Positions 5,358-7,833 of a DNA stretch of 7,833 nucleotides are shown in pieces. Position 1 is the stretch's first letter, and each line of letters opens with the position of its first letter. The position numbers were made by a program, and so were the translations under genes. The notes below the pieces were generated by a model that worked only from the letters and a program-made list of their open reading frames with translations, was not told the origin of the DNA and did no database searches. The DNA comes from Desulfobacterales bacterium (GTDB lineage: Bacteria > Desulfobacterota > Desulfobacteria > Desulfobacterales > Desulfosalsimonadaceae): contig JAOZOL010000106.1 of NCBI GenBank assembly GCA_029933295.1, positions 1-7,833 on the forward strand, given 5' to 3'.

Positions 5358-6344
5358 TTAATCCATGAAACGGTTTTCCTGATATGTGTCAATAAACAAC
5401 GGGATAAAGGTGGCTGCATCTTCAACAATGCATATGTCGGCAAAGTTAAATATGGCTGAATGGGGATCTTTGTTGATTGCAACAATAAATTTTGAGTCGC
5501 GCATTCCAGCGATATGCTGGCTGGAGCCGGATATTCCACAGGCAATGTAGAGTTTTGGGCGTACTGTCGCCCCGGTGATGCCGATTTGCTGGTTGTAGGG
5601 AAGCCATTTTTTGTCGCATACCGGCCGTGATCCGCCCACATGGGATTTGGGAAATAAGCGGGCCAACCGGCGGATCAGATCCAGATTTTCTTTTTTCCCG
5701 ATTCCGTTACCCGCAGAAACGATCACATCTGCGTCCACGATGCCGGATGTGTCTGATTGATTTTTTTTATACCTTTTAAAATGATATTTTTGGGGGCAAG
5801 CGGGCAGGGTGATGGTCGATACAGTTCCGGGACGGGAATTGTTTGTAATTTTCGGTTTGAAAATTCCGGGCTGAATGGTCAAAATTGTTGTGCCGGCCGT
5901 ACTCGTTATGTCTGCGGTTATTTTATCATTGAAAAGAGACCGGCTAAAGCAAAGGCCGTCATCACGTTGGATAATTTTTTCAACGCCGGTGATGCAGGCA
6001 GCATTCAGTCTGATTGCCAGACCGGGGGCAAAATCAAGACCCTTCTGGTTTTGTGCGATGCAGATATATAACGGATTTAAATCAGTCAACAGGTTGAGGG
6101 GAAGGTCCTTAAAAATTGTTTCATCAGGTTCCCTCGGGTTTGAAGATGTGATGACAATAATATCTATTCCCGATTTTTCGGCAAGGTGGTGTGCTGTGGC
6201 CGATAAATCATGACCGCTGATGAAAATTTTGATGGATGCTGCGGTAAATTGTTGAAGGATTTTCGCGCATTCAATTAATTCAAAGGTGATGGGCGCTATT
6301 TTGCCGTTGTCATGTTCTGCAATGATAATAATATGTTGTTCCAT
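5358..6344 (-). CDS. Electron transfer flavoprotein alpha subunit (FixB family)
   Basis: From ATG at 6344 this is a 328-residue full-length FixB/EtfA-type protein. The N-terminal domain (about 4-180) begins IIIIAEHDNGKIAP. The C-terminal FAD-binding domain carries the family signature VGGSRPVCDKKWLPY (236-250), QIGITGATVRPKLYIACGIS (253-272), QHIAGM (276-281) and VAINKDPHSAIFNFAD (288-303). In a normal ETF this subunit binds FAD and pairs with a beta subunit to carry electrons between dehydrogenases and a quinone reductase or bifurcating partner. No beta subunit gene is adjacent: upstream is a divergent gene, downstream the kinase. A longer in-frame reading from TTG at 6380 exists, but it adds residues before the conserved start and has no better ribosome site, so ATG is preferred, though its own Shine-Dalgarno is weak. 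Family is certain; electron partner unknown. Confidence 0.93.
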   Translation of the reverse strand: MEQHIIIIAEHDNGKIAPITFELIECAKILQQFTAASIKIFISGHDLSATAHHLAEKSGIDIIVITSSNPREPDETIFKDLPLNLLTDLNPLYICIAQNQKGLDFAPGLAIRLNAACITGVEKIIQRDDGLCFSRSLFNDKITADITSTAGTTILTIQPGIFKPKITNNSRPGTVSTITLPACPQKYHFKRYKKNQSDTSGIVDADVIVSAGNGIGKKENLDLIRRLARLFPKSHVGGSRPVCDKKWLPYNQQIGITGATVRPKLYIACGISGSSQHIAGMRDSKFIVAINKDPHSAIFNFADICIVEDAATFIPLFIDTYQENRFMD

Positions 6345-6424
6345 GCTTAAAAGTTTGCATAATCTTGTCTGATTTGTCAACCTAAAAATAGAGCAGTCGT
6401 TCGTTTTTTTGATTGCTGCCGGGC

Positions 6425-6453
6425 TTGAAAAATGGAAACAGGTGTATTATTAT
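6425..6453 (+). promoter_or_regulatory. Sigma-70-type promoter for the Rossmann/DUF2520 gene
   Basis: TTGAAA at 6425-6430 and TATTAT at 6448-6453 are each one base from the -35 and -10 consensus and are separated by exactly 17 bases. Transcription would start near 6460, giving a leader of about 30 bases before the ATG at 6490. It lies in the 145-base gap between this gene and the divergent ETF gene. Confidence 0.6.
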
Positions 6454-6489
6454 TTATTTCAAAATATAAAGAGTTGGTAAAAATTTTCA

Positions 6490-7359
6490 ATGAAATATAG
6501 ATTTGCAATCATAGGCTGCGGGAAAGTCGGTACGGCGCTGGGAAAACATCTGACAGATGCAGGATACACACCCGTCGGATTTTTCAGCAGAAGTATGGAG
6601 TCGGCCAAACGGCTTGAGAAAGCTGTCAGCGGTGAGGGTATCTGTTTTGGAACGCCATGGGAAGCGGCAAAACATGCCGACATTATATTTATTACCACGC
6701 CGGATCATGCCATTGAAGAGACCTGCCGTATTATTGTAAAAAATCGGGGAATACGGAAAAACGCAGTCGTCCTTCACTGCAGCGGCGCGTTACCGTCCAC
6801 CATACTTTCTTCTGTTCATGCAAGTCATGCGGCGGCAGGTTCCATGCATCCGCTTCAGAGTTTTGCTGCGGAAAATTCTAAAAATCCGTTTCAAGATATT
6901 ATGGTGGCCGTTGAAGGCGATGAAGACGCAATTCAAATGGCGGAGGCCATTGCATGTGATCTGAGCGCTCAGCCGTTTATTATTCGAACGGATGGTAAAA
7001 CATTATACCACGCAGCGGCTGTTGTGGCATCCAATTATCTGGTCACCCTGATGGACCTGTCATTTAAATTAATTGCCGCATCCGGCGTTTCTGAATCAGA
7101 CGCCTATAATGTTTTAAAGCCATTAATCAAAGGGACGCTTTCAAACATTGCAAATGTCGGCATTCCGGATGCCCTGACCGGGCCCATTGCCCGGGGGGAT
7201 GCTGAAATCGTTGAAAAGCATATGGCGGCCATACGTTTGCTGTCACCGGACCTGTTAGCACAGTATAGGATGCTCGGATTTGCCACAATCAAGATTGCGC
7301 AGGCAAAGGGGACGCTTTCGGAAGAAGGGGCCAAAAAAATGTCGGCGATCCTTGCCTGA
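6490..7359 (+). CDS. Rossmann-like NAD(P)-binding protein with DUF2520 domain
   Basis: This 289-residue protein begins with a dinucleotide-binding fold: FAIIGCGKVGTALGKHL (5-21) with the glycine signature GCGKVG at 9-14, SR at 33-34 near where NADP phosphate would sit, and DIIFITTPD (64-72). The C-terminal helical half has SMHPLQSF (118-125), LYHAAAVVASNYLVTL (172-187) and ALTGPIARGD (228-237), all typical of the DUF2520 family. The architecture resembles F420-dependent NADP oxidoreductase, ketopantoate reductase and 6-phosphogluconate dehydrogenase-type enzymes; its substrate is unknown. From memory, relatives sometimes lie near pantothenate genes, but nothing here supports that link. TAA in frame at 6478 and no other start codon between fix ATG at 6490; the ribosome site is weak (AAAGAG, about 15 bases away). 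It is divergent from the ETF gene and apparently monocistronic. It is full length with no frameshift. Confidence 0.92.
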   Translation: MKYRFAIIGCGKVGTALGKHLTDAGYTPVGFFSRSMESAKRLEKAVSGEGICFGTPWEAAKHADIIFITTPDHAIEETCRIIVKNRGIRKNAVVLHCSGALPSTILSSVHASHAAAGSMHPLQSFAAENSKNPFQDIMVAVEGDEDAIQMAEAIACDLSAQPFIIRTDGKTLYHAAAVVASNYLVTLMDLSFKLIAASGVSESDAYNVLKPLIKGTLSNIANVGIPDALTGPIARGDAEIVEKHMAAIRLLSPDLLAQYRMLGFATIKIAQAKGTLSEEGAKKMSAILA

Positions 7360-7660
7360 TTGCTTCCGGTGAACCCGGCTAAAATGGGTTTAAACCTTTG
7401 AAAGATTCGTTTTTATTGCAGTGCCGAGGTCGGACATATTTCAATCCGGAAAAAACCGGCGCCCTCCGGTCCCTTCATCAATTCATGAAAAGGGGCGAAT
7501 TAAAGTGGTTGATCCGATAACCTATTTTGAAAAACCGATATGACAACCCGATTGCCGAGGGCGTAAACGGCGATAGTCTGCCACGGCCAGGCCCGGCGTT
7601 TTTTGCTTGCGGCCCGGGTGTTCAAGACCATGATTGTTAAAACCCAAAAAGGATAATGTG
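7360..7660. other. Intergenic gap of about 300 bases with small hairpins, no confident gene
   Basis: No convincing coding sequence was found here. AACCC (7372-7376) and GGGTT (7386-7390) form a weak hairpin just past the DUF2520 stop; a run of five T at 7410-7414 is too far for a standard terminator. GGTTTAAACC at 7387-7396 is a 10-base palindrome. ACCGG (7455-7459) and CCGGT (7466-7470) form a five-base-pair stem followed, in the minus direction, by a run of T, so it is terminator-like for a minus-strand transcript. GGCCCGG occurs twice (7590-7596 and 7611-7617). A 79-codon minus-strand reading frame ends at 7500 just before that terminator-like stem, but it begins at a TTG inside the neighbouring gene and is not called. 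Confidence 0.5.
7452..7471 (-). terminator. Weak terminator-like stem with U-run (minus orientation)
   Basis: On the minus strand ACCGG, a six-base loop and CCGGT are followed directly by further T residues, the layout of an intrinsic terminator with a short stem; two outer G.U pairs could extend it. No established minus-strand gene lies upstream for it to serve, so its role is doubtful. Confidence 0.3.
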
Positions 7661-7833
7661 ATGCGAGAACCGCTTGAAACGCTTGATAAAAAATTTGTTT
7701 TATTTTCATCAAATGAAGGAGGCATAGAATTCTTTCCAAGTGCTTATAATTCCATGATAGATGTCAGTGATATTACCTTAAAATCTTTTACCGACGTATT
7801 TCGTATTTCTCCGATTGAATCGAAATGTGTATT
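7661..7833 (+). CDS. 5' end of an unrecognised plus-strand gene (partial, runs off the window)
   Basis: From ATG at 7661 the frame stays open for 57 codons to the window edge. AAAAAGGA at 7646-7653 gives a good ribosome binding site seven bases before the ATG; GTG at 7658 is an in-frame alternative but sits too close to it. The protein begins MREPLETLDKKFVLFSSNEG and continues with FFPSAYN, DVSDIT and VFRISPIESKC. It reads as a normal soluble globular protein with no signal peptide or membrane segment. I do not recognise the family. It lies 301 bases beyond the DUF2520 stop, so is probably a separate transcription unit. Confidence 0.7.
   Translation, partial: MREPLETLDKKFVLFSSNEGGIEFFPSAYNSMIDVSDITLKSFTDVFRISPIESKCV

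Noticed and set aside
6345..6380. TTGACA at 6375-6380 (minus) as the -35 of an ETF promoter
   Set aside because: The hexamer 17 bases on is CAAACT, a poor -10, and the start of transcription would fall on the start codon. Not called.
6345..6380. Extended ETF alpha start at TTG 6380
   Set aside because: It adds 12 residues before the conserved N-terminal strand and has no better ribosome site than ATG at 6344.
7372..7414. Intrinsic terminator after the DUF2520 gene
   Set aside because: The AACCC/GGGTT stem is only five pairs and the T-run is about 20 bases away, so it does not meet the usual layout.
7500..7739. Minus-strand 79-codon reading frame as a gene
   Set aside because: It starts at a TTG with no ribosome site, overlaps antisense to a plus-strand gene with a good ribosome site, and matches no family I recognise. 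Kept only as a finding.

Overview
The window looks like chromosomal DNA from an anaerobic, sulfate-reducer-like member of the Desulfobacterota (Desulfobacterales type). This rests on the gene families and their combination: a NifX/NifB-like protein next to a DUF5320 protein, a PAS-containing sigma-54 activator, a soluble multi-PAS hybrid histidine kinase, a FixB-type electron-transfer flavoprotein alpha subunit, and moderate GC. It is an inference; no 16S or other marker gene is present.

Layout, left to right. Bases 1-68 hold the last codons of an unidentified plus-strand gene. It converges on a minus-strand block running from about 6344 down to 90. Read in its own direction, that block holds: (i) an ETF alpha subunit (6344-5358); (ii) a 229-base gap with two copies of a palindromic CCCAAC/GGGTT-type repeat; (iii) a PAS-PAS-HisKA-HATPase-REC hybrid kinase (5128-3137) overlapping by 11 bases (iv) a PAS-AAA+-Fis sigma-54 activator (3147-1780); (v) a 194-base regulatory gap; and (vi) a three-gene operon of a NifX-like protein, a DUF5320 Gly/Arg-rich protein and a metallo-beta-lactamase-fold hydrolase. 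Divergent from the ETF gene, a Rossmann/DUF2520 oxidoreductase-like gene runs 6490-7359 on the plus strand behind a good sigma-70 promoter. A gap of about 300 bases follows, and then the 5' end of an unrecognised plus-strand gene that runs off the right edge.

The most informative part is the gap at 1586-1779. In the direction of the NifX-like operon it contains a complete textbook sigma-54 control region: a perfect 9+9 inverted repeat at 1719-1740 (candidate activator site, about 137 bases upstream of the predicted start of transcription), an exact IHF consensus at 1659-1671 beside an A/T-rich tract, and an exact TGGCAYR-N4-TTGCW -24/-12 element at 1603-1618. The gene immediately upstream encodes a sigma-54 activator. 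My model is that the activator, perhaps sensing redox, metal or a small ligand through a cysteine-containing PAS domain, switches on the NifX/DUF5320/hydrolase operon. From memory this resembles the sigma-54-controlled 'orange protein' (ORP) system of Desulfovibrio, in which a NifX-fold protein carries a Mo-Cu-S cluster, but without the Mrp/MinD-type ATPases in this window and with a Tyr where relatives often have a Cys.

The coupled kinase is a puzzle: it has its own receiver domain while the activator has none, so an ordinary phosphotransfer pair is not apparent. No tRNA, rRNA, CRISPR array, transposase or integrase was seen.
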